Positions 45,565-53,619 of a DNA stretch of 64,000 nucleotides are shown piece after piece; the first letter of the stretch is position 1, and each line of letters starts with the position of its first letter. The translations under genes and the position numbers were made by a program. Source of the DNA: Thioclava arctica (GTDB lineage Bacteria > Pseudomonadota > Alphaproteobacteria > Rhodobacterales > Rhodobacteraceae); contig NZ_JBFRYC010000011.1 of NCBI RefSeq assembly GCF_040892615.1, positions 44,145-108,144 of the forward strand, read 5' to 3'. The notes under the pieces were generated by a model. That model had not been told where the DNA came from, searched no databases, and saw nothing but the letters and a program-made list of their open reading frames with translations.

Positions 45565-46752
45565 ATGAGCAACGGAGGCCCCTGGGGCGGCGGTGGCAGT
45601 GGCGGCGGCGATGACGACCGCGACGAGCCGCAAGACAACAAACGGCCCGGACAGCGACGCCCCGGCGAGGGCGGCGGCCAAATTCCCGAAATCGAAGACT
45701 TCATGCGCAAGGGCTCGGAACAGCTTAAGGTGCTGATGGGCGGACGCGGCGGCAATGGTCGCCCCAATCGTCCCACCGGCGGCGGCGCTGGCGGCCCCTT
45801 CCCGGCCAAACTGGCCATTCTGGTCGGTGTGATCGCGGTCGCAGGGTTTTGGGCGTTCTCCTCGTTTTATAAGGTCAATCAGGGCAACCGCTCGGTCGAG
45901 CTGATGTTTGGACGTTACATCGCGACCAAAGGGCCGGGTCTGAATTTTGCGCCTTGGCCGGTCGTCACCTACACCAAGGTGCCCGTCACGCGCGAGCAAA
46001 CGGTCGATATCGGCTCGGGGCGCTCTGGCACGAATGATAGCGGGCTGATGCTGACGGGCGATCAGAACATCGTCGATCTGGAATTCCAGGTGGTCTGGAA
46101 TATCAACGATCCGGCGAAATACCTGTTCAACCTCGCCGATCCGCAGGGCACGATCCGCGCCGTGTCGGAATCCGCGATGCGCGACATTATCGCGCGTTCG
46201 CAACTGGCGCCGGTCCTGAACCGTGACCGTGGCGCGATTGCCGCCGATCTGCAAACGGCCGTTCAGGGCACGCTTGATAGCTATGATGCGGGGATCAACA
46301 TCGTGCGGGTGAACTTCAACCGCGCCGATCCGCCCTCTGAGGTGATCGACAGTTTCCGCGAGGTGCAAGCCGCGCAACAGGTCCGTGACCGGTTGGAAAA
46401 AGAGGCCGATAAATACGCCAACACCGTGACTGCAGGTGCCCGGGGTGAGGCCGCTCAGCTTAAAGAAGAGGCCGAAGGCTATCGCGCCAAGATCGTGAAC
46501 GCCGCCGAGGGTGACGCTGCGCGCTTTAACTCGATCCTCACGGAATACGAAAAAGCGCCCGAAGTGACCAAGCGCCGGATGTATTACGAAACGATGGGCC
46601 GGGTGTTGTCCGGGCTCAACAAAGTCGTCGTGGATACCAAGGCGGGTGGAAACGGCGTAGTGCCCTATCTGCCGCTTGATCAACTGCGTCCGGCTGGTTC
46701 AACCGCGTCCAGCCCCGCCAAAACGACGACGACAACCGGGGGGAGCAACTAA
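45565..46752 (+). CDS. hflK: FtsH protease modulator HflK
   Basis: A 395-residue membrane protein of the SPFH/band 7 family that forms the HflKC cage around FtsH. The N-terminal ~75 residues are Gly/Asp/Arg-rich (GGGGSGGGDDDRDEPQD), followed by one membrane segment (KLAILVGVIAVAGFWAFSSFYKV) and the SPFH domain (VNQGNRSVELMFGRYIATKGPGLNF). A coiled coil with VQAAQQVRDRLEKEADKYANTV follows. Its stop shares one base with the hflC start (TAATG). Confidence 0.95.
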   Translation: MSNGGPWGGGGSGGGDDDRDEPQDNKRPGQRRPGEGGGQIPEIEDFMRKGSEQLKVLMGGRGGNGRPNRPTGGGAGGPFPAKLAILVGVIAVAGFWAFSSFYKVNQGNRSVELMFGRYIATKGPGLNFAPWPVVTYTKVPVTREQTVDIGSGRSGTNDSGLMLTGDQNIVDLEFQVVWNINDPAKYLFNLADPQGTIRAVSESAMRDIIARSQLAPVLNRDRGAIAADLQTAVQGTLDSYDAGINIVRVNFNRADPPSEVIDSFREVQAAQQVRDRLEKEADKYANTVTAGARGEAAQLKEEAEGYRAKIVNAAEGDAARFNSILTEYEKAPEVTKRRMYYETMGRVLSGLNKVVVDTKAGGNGVVPYLPLDQLRPAGSTASSPAKTTTTTGGSN

Positions 46753-47672
46753 TGCGTGGACCTTTTGCATTCGGTGTTCTGGTGATCCTCGTGGCACTGG
46801 GGCTGAACTCTTTCTTCGTAGTGGATGAAAAACATCGCGCTTTGGTGCTGCAATTCGGGCAGGTGAAACAGGTGATCACCAAGCCGGGGCTCAGCTTCAA
46901 ATGGCCGATGATCGACACGGTCGTGCAATATGACGACCGTATCCTCAGCCTGACCACGCAGCCCCTTGAGGTGACGCCGCTTGATGATCGTCGCCTTGTG
47001 GTGGACGCGTTTGCGCGCTGGCGCATCACCGATCTGGTGCGGTTCCGCGAAGCTGTGGGCACCAGTGGTGAAGATGGCGCACGCGACCGTCTTGATCGCC
47101 TGCTGACCGCGAAAATTCGCGAGGTGCTTGGGGCGGTTCCCTCGACGGCTGTGTTGTCCAAAGACCGCACGCCGCTGATGAACCAGATCCGCGACTTGGC
47201 CCGCAAAGAGGCGGCCTCGCTGGGGGTTGATGTCATCGACGTGCGCCTGACGCGCACCGACCTGCCCGATCAGAACCTGTCGGCCACCTATGCCAGGATG
47301 CGGGCAGAACGTGAACGCGAGGCCGCAGACGAGCGCGCCCGTGGTGCCGAGGCGGCTCAACGCGTGCGTGCAACCGCAGACCGCACCGTGGTCGAGGTGA
47401 CTTCGCAGGCCCAAAAAGAGGCCGAGGTGATCCGGGGGGAAGCAGATGCAACCGCGAACAAGATCTATGCGGATGCCTATTCCAAGGATCAAAGCTTCTT
47501 TGCCTTTAACCGTGCGTTGCAATTTTATTCAGAGTCGATGAAATCGCAAAGCTCGTCTTTGGTGACGCAGCCCGACAGCCTTTACTTCAACTATGACGAC
47601 TTCCTGCGTTCGATCGGGGAGGTTTCCAAGAAAACCGCCTCGTCAGTTGCACAAGGCGCAGCGGGTCAGTGA
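46752..47672 (+). CDS. hflC: FtsH protease modulator HflC
   Basis: Partner of HflK, 306 residues, with an N-terminal membrane segment (FAFGVLVILVALGLNSFFVVDEKHRALVLQFGQV) and the SPFH domain through AVPSTAVLSKDRTPLMNQIRDLARKEAASLGVDVIDVRLTRTDLP. The helical region with ARMRAEREREAADERARGAEAAQRVRA is a long coiled coil. It overlaps the DUF2065 gene by four bases, and degP follows, the common hflK-hflC-DUF2065-degP order in this group, a membrane quality-control unit. Confidence 0.95.
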   Translation: MRGPFAFGVLVILVALGLNSFFVVDEKHRALVLQFGQVKQVITKPGLSFKWPMIDTVVQYDDRILSLTTQPLEVTPLDDRRLVVDAFARWRITDLVRFREAVGTSGEDGARDRLDRLLTAKIREVLGAVPSTAVLSKDRTPLMNQIRDLARKEAASLGVDVIDVRLTRTDLPDQNLSATYARMRAEREREAADERARGAEAAQRVRATADRTVVEVTSQAQKEAEVIRGEADATANKIYADAYSKDQSFFAFNRALQFYSESMKSQSSSLVTQPDSLYFNYDDFLRSIGEVSKKTASSVAQGAAGQ

Positions 47673-47872
47673 TGATCTGGCTATTGACCGGTCTTGGACT
47701 GGTTCTGGTGATCGAGGGGCTGGCGCTTGCGCTGGCCCCTTCGCGTATCGAGGAGGCGCTGGAATTCCTGCGCGACCTCGGCCCTGCGCGGCGGCGCGCA
47801 TTGGGGTTGATAACGCTGGCTTTTGGGGTTGCGATCTTGTGGGGGCTGCGTGCCTTTGGCGTCGGATTTTAA
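47669..47872 (+). CDS. DUF2065 family small membrane protein
   Basis: A 67-residue protein with two hydrophobic segments (MIWLLTGLGLVLVIEGLALALAP and ALGLITLAFGVAILWGLRAFGV) joined by a basic loop SRIEEALEFLRDLGPARRR. It starts with GTG (or ATG one codon on), overlapping the hflC stop. DUF2065 proteins are regularly linked to hflKC; role unknown. Confidence 0.9.
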   Translation: MMIWLLTGLGLVLVIEGLALALAPSRIEEALEFLRDLGPARRRALGLITLAFGVAILWGLRAFGVGF

Positions 47873-47993
47873 CGGCTAGGGTGCATTTTCCGGAAAAGGA
47901 AAACTTCCCTTCGCGCCCCTGCGACCCTACATTTCAAGAAACCGAGAGCAAATCGCGCGGCTTTCGTGAGCGCTGCGCAACAGGGAGAGGCTT

Positions 47994-49457
47994 ATGAAAT
48001 TCGTCACCGAGACCAGAATGGCTCTGCGTGGGGGGATAGGCGCGGCGATGCTGGCGCTGGCTCTGGCTGTGGCGCCGCTATCGGGCCCCGCCTATGCACG
48101 CGCAGCCCCGGAAAGCTTTGCCGATCTGGTCGATCAGGTCAGCAATTCGGTCGTCAACATCACCACCTCGACCACGGTTGCAGCGCCGACGAATGTCGGC
48201 CCGAATTTCCCGCCCGGCTCTCCGTTTGAGGATCTGTTCAAGGATTTCGGCCTGCCCGGCCCTGATGGCAAGAAAGGCCCGGCACGTCCGCGCCGCTCCA
48301 ACGCACTGGGATCGGGCTTCGTGGTCTCGGAAGACGGCTATATCGTCACCAATAACCATGTGATCGAAGGTGCCGACGAGATCGAGATCGAGTTTTTCTC
48401 GGGCAAGCGCCTTGAGGCGAAACTTGTCGGGACAGACCCCAAAACCGATATCGCACTTTTGAAGGTGACCTCCGAAACGCCCCTGCCCTTCGTCAAGTTT
48501 GCCAATAGCGACAAGGTGCGTGTGGGCGATTGGGTGATGGCGATGGGCAACCCGCTGGGTCAGGGGTTTTCGGCCAGCGCGGGCATCATTTCGGCGCGCA
48601 ATCGCGAATTGTCGGGCAGCTATGACGACTATCTGCAAACCGACGCGGCGATCAACCGGGGGAACTCGGGCGGGCCGCTATTTGACATGCAAGGCGAGGT
48701 GGTGGGCGTAAACACCGCGATCCTGTCGCCCAATGGCGGATCGATCGGGATCGGCTTTTCGATGACCTCGAATGTGGTGTCCAAAGTCGTCGATCAGCTC
48801 AAGGAATTCGGTGAGACACGGCGCGGCTGGCTTGGTGTTAAAATTCAAGACGTGACGCCGGACATGGCCGAAGCGATGGGCCTGCCCGCCCCCGAGGGCG
48901 CGCTGGTGTCCGAGGTGCCCGATGGCCCCGCGAAAGAGGCCGGGATTGAGGCGGGTGACGTGATCACCTCGTTTGACGGCGGCGAGGTGAAAAGCACCCG
49001 CGATCTGGTCAAGCGCGTGGCCGATGCGCCCGTAGGCGAAAAGGTCCGCGTCACCGTGCTGCGCGATGGCAAGACCGAAACTCTGCTGGTCACTTTGGGA
49101 CGGCGCGAGCTGGCCGAGGGCGAACAGCCCCCCAAAGCCGTGCAGGCCCCGCAAGAGGTCGAGAAGGACATGCTGGGCCTGACCCTGACGCCCCTGACCG
49201 ATGCGTTGCGCAGCGAAATGGGCCTGACCAAAGAGGCCTCGGGGCTGATCATCAAGTCCATCGACGAGACCTCGACCGCCTATGAAAAAGGCCTGCGCGC
49301 AGGCGATCTGATCACCGAAGCCGGGCAAAAGCCGGTCGCCTCAATGGCCGATTTCGAAGATCAGGTTGCAGCGGCCAAAGACGCCGGTCGCAAATCCATC
49401 CTGCTCCTGATCCGGCGCGGCGGCGAACCCCGCTTTGTAGCGCTACCGATGGAATGA
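47994..49457 (+). CDS. degP: Periplasmic serine endopeptidase, DegP/HtrA type
   Basis: A 487-residue secreted protease and chaperone. The signal peptide ends near residue 36 (SGPAYARA). The trypsin-like domain has the triad His122 (TNNHVIEG), Asp152 (TDIALLKV) and Ser225 (GNSGGPLF); two PDZ domains follow (from ~260, LGVKIQDVTPDMAEAMGL; and ~395, LGLTLTPLTDALRSEMGL). The Do-family loop before the triad is present (GPDGKKGPARPRRSN). AGGGAGAGG precedes the ATG. It closes the hflKC operon region and is followed by a strong terminator. Confidence 0.95.
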   Translation: MKFVTETRMALRGGIGAAMLALALAVAPLSGPAYARAAPESFADLVDQVSNSVVNITTSTTVAAPTNVGPNFPPGSPFEDLFKDFGLPGPDGKKGPARPRRSNALGSGFVVSEDGYIVTNNHVIEGADEIEIEFFSGKRLEAKLVGTDPKTDIALLKVTSETPLPFVKFANSDKVRVGDWVMAMGNPLGQGFSASAGIISARNRELSGSYDDYLQTDAAINRGNSGGPLFDMQGEVVGVNTAILSPNGGSIGIGFSMTSNVVSKVVDQLKEFGETRRGWLGVKIQDVTPDMAEAMGLPAPEGALVSEVPDGPAKEAGIEAGDVITSFDGGEVKSTRDLVKRVADAPVGEKVRVTVLRDGKTETLLVTLGRRELAEGEQPPKAVQAPQEVEKDMLGLTLTPLTDALRSEMGLTKEASGLIIKSIDETSTAYEKGLRAGDLITEAGQKPVASMADFEDQVAAAKDAGRKSILLLIRRGGEPRFVALPME

Positions 49458-49480
49458 TCTGACGTCTGAGAGATGCGAAA

Positions 49481-49505
49481 AGGCGCCCTGCGGGGCGCCT
49501 TTTTG
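49481..49505 (+). terminator. Terminator of degP
   Basis: Perfect 8-bp stem AGGCGCCC / GGGCGCCT with loop TGCG and then a T run, 24 bases after the degP stop. Confidence 0.9.
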
Positions 49506-49613
49506 GTTTGGATGGACGGGCAAAATGGCGAGCTTCGCTTTTGGCCGATGGTAGGTTTCAGCGTAGGGAACAGCTGGTTTGAGCCCTTAACTACCACCAT
49601 TTCATCCAACAGA

Positions 49614-50090
49614 TTAAAGTGTGAGGGAGATGCGGAACCTCGGATGTGAACCATCACGGCGATCAAATCCGCAAGCTGTGTAGACGGCTTGAGCGGCTGA
49701 GTTGTCGGGATGTGTGCCTACAACCATGTAAGAGCAAGATAGCTCGCGCGCTTTCCGCATTGATGCCTCGATGAGCAGTCTACCAATGCCAACTCCCCTA
49801 AAACCGGTTTCAATGAATAGATGGTGCATGTCGATACCCCTAACTCCAAACTGCAACTGTATTAGAGGGCAGAGTGATGCGTATCCAACGACCTTTCCGT
49901 CGACTTCCGAGACAATGACATAAACCCACGGAATATCTCCGAAAATATCCCGTTCTAGGGCCTCGACGGTGATTGGTGGAACATCTTCATGGTGCTTGGC
50001 TAGCGCCTCAACCATTGAGAGTAGTTGGGGTAAGTCAGCCCGCGTTGCATCTCGCATCTTTACTGTCTGGTCTATGGGCAAATTTTTCAT
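49614..50090 (-). CDS. GNAT family N-acetyltransferase
   Basis: A 158-residue acetyl-CoA dependent transferase. The fold is seen in KMRDATRADLPQLLSMVEALAKH, VDGKVVGYASLCPL, the acetyl-CoA loop ETGFRGVGIGRLLIEASMRKA (R/Q-x-x-G-x-G/A pattern) and NSAAQAVYTACGFDRRDG. Base composition of 49600-50320 is visibly lower in GC than the surrounding genes, with AAAATGAAAAATTTG at the start, so it may have been acquired. AGGAG lies before the ATG. Substrate unknown. Confidence 0.88.
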   Translation of the reverse strand: MKNLPIDQTVKMRDATRADLPQLLSMVEALAKHHEDVPPITVEALERDIFGDIPWVYVIVSEVDGKVVGYASLCPLIQLQFGVRGIDMHHLFIETGFRGVGIGRLLIEASMRKARELSCSYMVVGTHPDNSAAQAVYTACGFDRRDGSHPRFRISLTL

Positions 50091-50123
50091 TTTGATCTCC
50101 TGGTATGACCACAGGGGCTAAAT

Positions 50124-50148
50124 GAAAAATGCCGCGCTGTGGCGGCAT
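50124..50148 (-). terminator. Probable terminator of purU
   Basis: On the minus strand ATGCCGC / GCGGCAT around a 6-nt loop is followed by five T. It lies 175 bases past the purU stop and just before the GNAT gene; the 230-bp gap between them holds no credible gene. Confidence 0.6.
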
Positions 50149-50322
50149 CATCTGATAGAATATCACTGACCGCTCCGTTCAAAAACGGAGGTAATAGCTC
50201 TTGGGTTGCGCGATCATGGTCAACATGGTTTGCATATTCGATTACTCTTACCGCGAGTCAAGACCATCATAGTCGCTTTGTCCGCTAAGCTGACCTCGCA
50301 ACATATTGCAACGCCAGCACCC

Positions 50323-51213
50323 TCACCCCATCCGCTCACTCGCATACGACCCCGGCGATGCCGGGAAGACCACCGTTTTGCTATCATTGATGAAAACGCG
50401 GTGGTGGATATGGGCGTGGATGGCCCGAGATAGGACTTGCGCCTCGACATCGCGGCCAAGGCTGACGTAATCCTCGGGACTTTGAGCGTGGGTGATGCGC
50501 ACGGTGTCCTGCTCGATGATCGGGCCTTCATCAAGATCGGCGGTGACGTAATGCGCTGTCGCCCCGATCAGTTTCACGCCACGCTCATAGGCTTGTTTAT
50601 AGGGGTTCGCGCCCTTGAAACTGGGCAGGAACGAGTGGTGGATATTGATGATGCGGCCCGACATTTTCTGGCACAGCGCATCCGACAGGATCTGCATATA
50701 GCGCGCCAGAACCACCAGCTCGGCTCCGGATTCCTCGACCACCTCGATCAGGCGCGCCTCGGCTTCGGGTTTGTTTTCCTTGGTCACCTTGATGTGGTGG
50801 AATGGCAAATCATGGTTCACAACTACCTTTTGATAGGTCAGGTGGTTTGACACCACGCCCACGATCTCGATCGGCAGCGCGCCGATGCGCCAGCGATAGA
50901 GCAGGTCGTTCAAGCAATGGCCGAAATTCGACACCATCAGGATGACCTTCACCTTGTGGCTCGCATCGCGCACCGCCCAATCCATCTCGAAACGCTCGGC
51001 CAGCGGGGTGAAGGCGGCACGGATTGCCTCGGCCGCGACGCCTTTTTCGGACACGAAACTGACGCGCATGAAAAACTGCCCCGTCTTGGGGTCGTCGTAT
51101 TGATGCGAGTCGGTGATGTTACAGCCCTGATCGGCCAGCACATTCGCGATGCCCGCAACGATGCCGCGCGTCGAGGGACAGGCCACGGTGAGAACATAGG
51201 CGGTCTGGGTCAT
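50323..51213 (-). CDS. purU: Formyltetrahydrofolate deformylase
   Basis: Hydrolyses 10-formyl-THF to formate and THF, balancing one-carbon pools. The 296-residue protein has an N-terminal ACT domain (TVACPSTRGIVAGIANVLADQGCNITDSHQYDD) and a formyltransferase domain with KVILMVSNFGHCLNDLLYRW, NIHHSFLPSFKGANPYKQAYERGVKLIGATAHYVT and the catalytic Asp in DLDEGPIIEQD. ATG 51213 follows AAGGA; the frame is open upstream but without homology. Confidence 0.95.
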   Translation of the reverse strand: MTQTAYVLTVACPSTRGIVAGIANVLADQGCNITDSHQYDDPKTGQFFMRVSFVSEKGVAAEAIRAAFTPLAERFEMDWAVRDASHKVKVILMVSNFGHCLNDLLYRWRIGALPIEIVGVVSNHLTYQKVVVNHDLPFHHIKVTKENKPEAEARLIEVVEESGAELVVLARYMQILSDALCQKMSGRIINIHHSFLPSFKGANPYKQAYERGVKLIGATAHYVTADLDEGPIIEQDTVRITHAQSPEDYVSLGRDVEAQVLSRAIHAHIHHRVFINDSKTVVFPASPGSYASERMG

Positions 51214-51404
51214 GGGGGCGGTCCTTTCACAATCTGCGCAAATCTCTAGCGCGCAGAGGTTGCAGCCACAATCGGGGTTTCGCACCCCCTTGGCTGAGGG
51301 GAATACGACCGCGCGGCACTGAAAAGCGGCGCGCGGGGCGCGGGGCGCGTTTTGACCTGCGGGCCTTGCCGCCCTATCTATGAGAAAGCAAACGGAGGTG
51401 AAAG

Positions 51405-51674
51405 ATGGCAGGCGGCTGGGCAAAAGACGGCGCGGTGAGCGAGCAGATCGAAGCCTCGATCAATGACGAATTGGCGCGTCTCAAGGCGCAGCGCGGCCCC
51501 GTGGGCGACAGCTTGGCCTATTGCGCCGAATGCGGCGAAGAGATCCCCGAGGCCCGACGCGTCGCCATTCCCGGCGTCAAGCTATGCGTGGACTGCGCCA
51601 GCGAACGCGATGCGAAAAATCGCGGGCGTGGCGGGATCAACCGGCGGGCATCGAAGGACAGCCAGTTGAAATAG
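51405..51674 (+). CDS. DksA/TraR family C4 zinc-finger protein
   Basis: An 89-residue small DksA-like protein. The zinc finger is CAECGEEIPEARRVAIPGVKLCVDCAS, four Cys in the C-x2-C-x17-C-x2-C arrangement. The N-terminal helix is short, so it lacks the long coiled coil of true DksA and resembles TraR/YbiI-type proteins that bind the RNA polymerase secondary channel. GGAGGTG precedes the ATG. Regulatory role inferred from the family. Confidence 0.9.
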   Translation: MAGGWAKDGAVSEQIEASINDELARLKAQRGPVGDSLAYCAECGEEIPEARRVAIPGVKLCVDCASERDAKNRGRGGINRRASKDSQLK

Positions 51675-51676
51675 GC

Positions 51677-52435
51677 CTAGATTTTGCAGGAAAGTGCTGC
51701 GTCGAAGGCAGCGGGCGATGTATCGGCCCCAAGCTCTCGACGCGTCACGCGCCCATCAGGGCTCAGCCGCAAAGCAACAAGGCGCGACCAGTCGAAACTT
51801 GCCACGATCATTTCGGGCTGTTGCGCGCAATCGCGTAGACCGCCCAGCGCGTGATCGGCTCCGTAATGGTGGTTGGAGACATCCCCACCGCGCCCCACTT
51901 CGGTCAGCTTCCCGCGCAGGTAGCGATAGATCACCAGCTTGCCCAGCCGATGGGGCGCATCGATCAGCGCGATCTCAGGGCGCCCGTCGCCATCCAGATC
52001 GCCCGCGCCAATGACGGACAGCCAGTGATTGCGCTCGCCCACGAACGGGCCATCAACGGCCAGAACCGGTTTGCCCTTGTCCAAGGTCAGCACGATCAAC
52101 CGCGATCCCTGCGACAGACTTGACTGCACCACGATGATTTCGGGCACGCCGTCCCCATCGAGATCCATCACGCGCGGCGCAGTGTCTTCCCAAACAAGAT
52201 CAGGGCCAAGCGTGAGGTCATAGGTCAAATTCGTCGCGCCGGAGAACAGACCTTTGCCGTCCCCCGTCGAACGGCGCACGGTGATGCGCAGACTCTCAAA
52301 TTCATGCCCCGGCCCAAGCGCGCCGTGCCCGTAACGCTCGGTAGGATTGGCAAAATGAGCGGTAGCGGACAACTCCGCATGCGCAGGTAGGGCCGCGGCG
52401 ATCAGCGCAAGCGCCAGGATCGCCGCCGCGCGCAT
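51677..52435 (-). CDS. Secreted FG-GAP/VCBS-repeat protein
   Basis: A 252-residue protein with a Sec signal peptide (LALALIAAALPAHA). Two calcium-binding FG-GAP type repeats are seen: VMDLDGDGVPEIIVVQS and VIGAGDLDGDGRPEIALID, the blades of a beta-propeller-like domain. It overlaps the ferredoxin stop (TGATG), so it is translated after the ferredoxin. Known only as a conserved hypothetical; function unknown. Confidence 0.88.
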   Translation of the reverse strand: MRAAAILALALIAAALPAHAELSATAHFANPTERYGHGALGPGHEFESLRITVRRSTGDGKGLFSGATNLTYDLTLGPDLVWEDTAPRVMDLDGDGVPEIIVVQSSLSQGSRLIVLTLDKGKPVLAVDGPFVGERNHWLSVIGAGDLDGDGRPEIALIDAPHRLGKLVIYRYLRGKLTEVGRGGDVSNHHYGADHALGGLRDCAQQPEMIVASFDWSRLVALRLSPDGRVTRRELGADTSPAAFDAALSCKI

Positions 52436-52758
52436 CAGATTTGCTTTTCGGGGATATTGACGATCAGCCCGTCCAGCGCGTCGGTGACCTTGATCTGACA
52501 GGTCAGGCGCGATTTCATCGGATCGGGATTCCATGCGAAATCGAGCATATCCTCTTCCATGGAATCCTTGGCGGGCAGCTTGTCGACCCAATCCTGATCG
52601 ACATAAACATGGCAGGTCGAGCAGGCACAGGCGCCGCCGCAATCTGCATCAATGCCGGGCACGCCATTGTCGCGCGCGCCTTCCATAACGGTCATGCCGG
52701 GCTTTACCTCGATCTCGTGACGGGTGCCGGTATGTTCGATATAGGTGATCTTTGCCAT
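52435..52758 (-). CDS. 2Fe-2S ferredoxin, adrenodoxin type
   Basis: A 107-residue electron carrier. Cluster ligands are Cys40, Cys46, Cys49 (DCGGACACSTCHVYV) and Cys87 (RLTCQIKVT), the C-x5-C-x2-C...C layout of adrenodoxin and putidaredoxin. It begins MAKITYIEHTGTRHEIEVKPGMTVMEGARDNGVPGIDADC. An extra Cys44 lies within the loop, as in several FdVI-like ferredoxins of this group. Partner could be a P450 or Fe-S assembly; nothing adjacent decides it. Confidence 0.93.
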   Translation of the reverse strand: MAKITYIEHTGTRHEIEVKPGMTVMEGARDNGVPGIDADCGGACACSTCHVYVDQDWVDKLPAKDSMEEDMLDFAWNPDPMKSRLTCQIKVTDALDGLIVNIPEKQI

Positions 52759-52945
52759 GTCAGCAGGCCTCTTTGTCGTTGATTGCTCTGCCCGAAATAC
52801 GACCGGGCGTCCTTCGATCTAAGGTGCTTTGTCCAGTTTGACCAGAGGGCGATGGCTGCGCTCGCGGGAAGCGGCGCGTTCACGGGGGATTGCCGCGCGC
52901 GCCCAGTCTTGTAGTCTCGCGCGCAAGTTGACGGAGGTCGCATCG

Positions 52946-53488
52946 GTGCATCACAGACTTAGTTACGGCGTGAAAGCTGCCCTTCTGATGGCGGCGCTGA
53001 CTCTCGCGGGCTGTCAGCAGACCTCTTCCGGCGCGCCCAAACGTCCGCCGCCCAAAAGCCTGCTCTCCGAGATCTCCGCCAAAGCCCCCGCGCCCGATTC
53101 CAAGAATTGCTACGCCCAGATCAACACCCCCGCGCAGGTCGAAACCGTGACCGATCAGGTGCAGGTCGTGCCCGAGCAGCGTGATCCGAAAACCGGCGCA
53201 ATCACCCAGCCCGCAATCTATCGTGAGATGAGCGCGCAGCGCATGATCGAGGCTGGCAAGCCGCGCTATTTCCGCGCCATGTGCTCGTCTGATCTGACGC
53301 CGGGATTCGTGGCGATGGTGCAGCGGGCCTTGGCGGCGCGGGGCCTGTATCATGGCCGCGCCGATGGCAAGCTGGACCCTGCCACCGGGCGCGCGATTAC
53401 CGCCTATCAGGGGCCGCGCGGGCTGGATAGCCCAACGCTGAGTTTGCGCGCAGCGCAGGAATTGGGTTTGTATATCTACACGCCCTAA
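52946..53488 (+). CDS. Lipoprotein with peptidoglycan-binding-like domain
   Basis: A 180-residue protein starting at GTG 52946 with GGAGG eight bases before. The lipoprotein signal is VKAALLMAALTLAGC. The mature part has a Pro-rich linker and a C-terminal domain FVAMVQRALAARGLYHGRADGKLDPATGRAITAYQGPRGLDSPTLSLRAAQELGL, clearly like PG_binding_1. Likely an outer-membrane or periplasmic cell-wall-associated protein. It is divergent from the ferredoxin operon. Confidence 0.85.
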   Translation: MHHRLSYGVKAALLMAALTLAGCQQTSSGAPKRPPPKSLLSEISAKAPAPDSKNCYAQINTPAQVETVTDQVQVVPEQRDPKTGAITQPAIYREMSAQRMIEAGKPRYFRAMCSSDLTPGFVAMVQRALAARGLYHGRADGKLDPATGRAITAYQGPRGLDSPTLSLRAAQELGLYIYTP

Positions 53489-53619
53489 CCCCCCTCATGA
53501 AGATGATGACGATTTCTGGGGCCGCCGCGTCGGTTGCGGGCTTTGCTGTTGCGCGCGCACGCCCTAGAACAGGGGCAAGTCCCGGGACAGACCCGGACGA
53601 GACCGGGCAGGAGCGCGAC

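Noticed and set aside
45481..46683. A 400-codon minus-strand frame over hflK
   Set aside because: Antisense to a clear hflK gene; no start signal and no recognisable domain.
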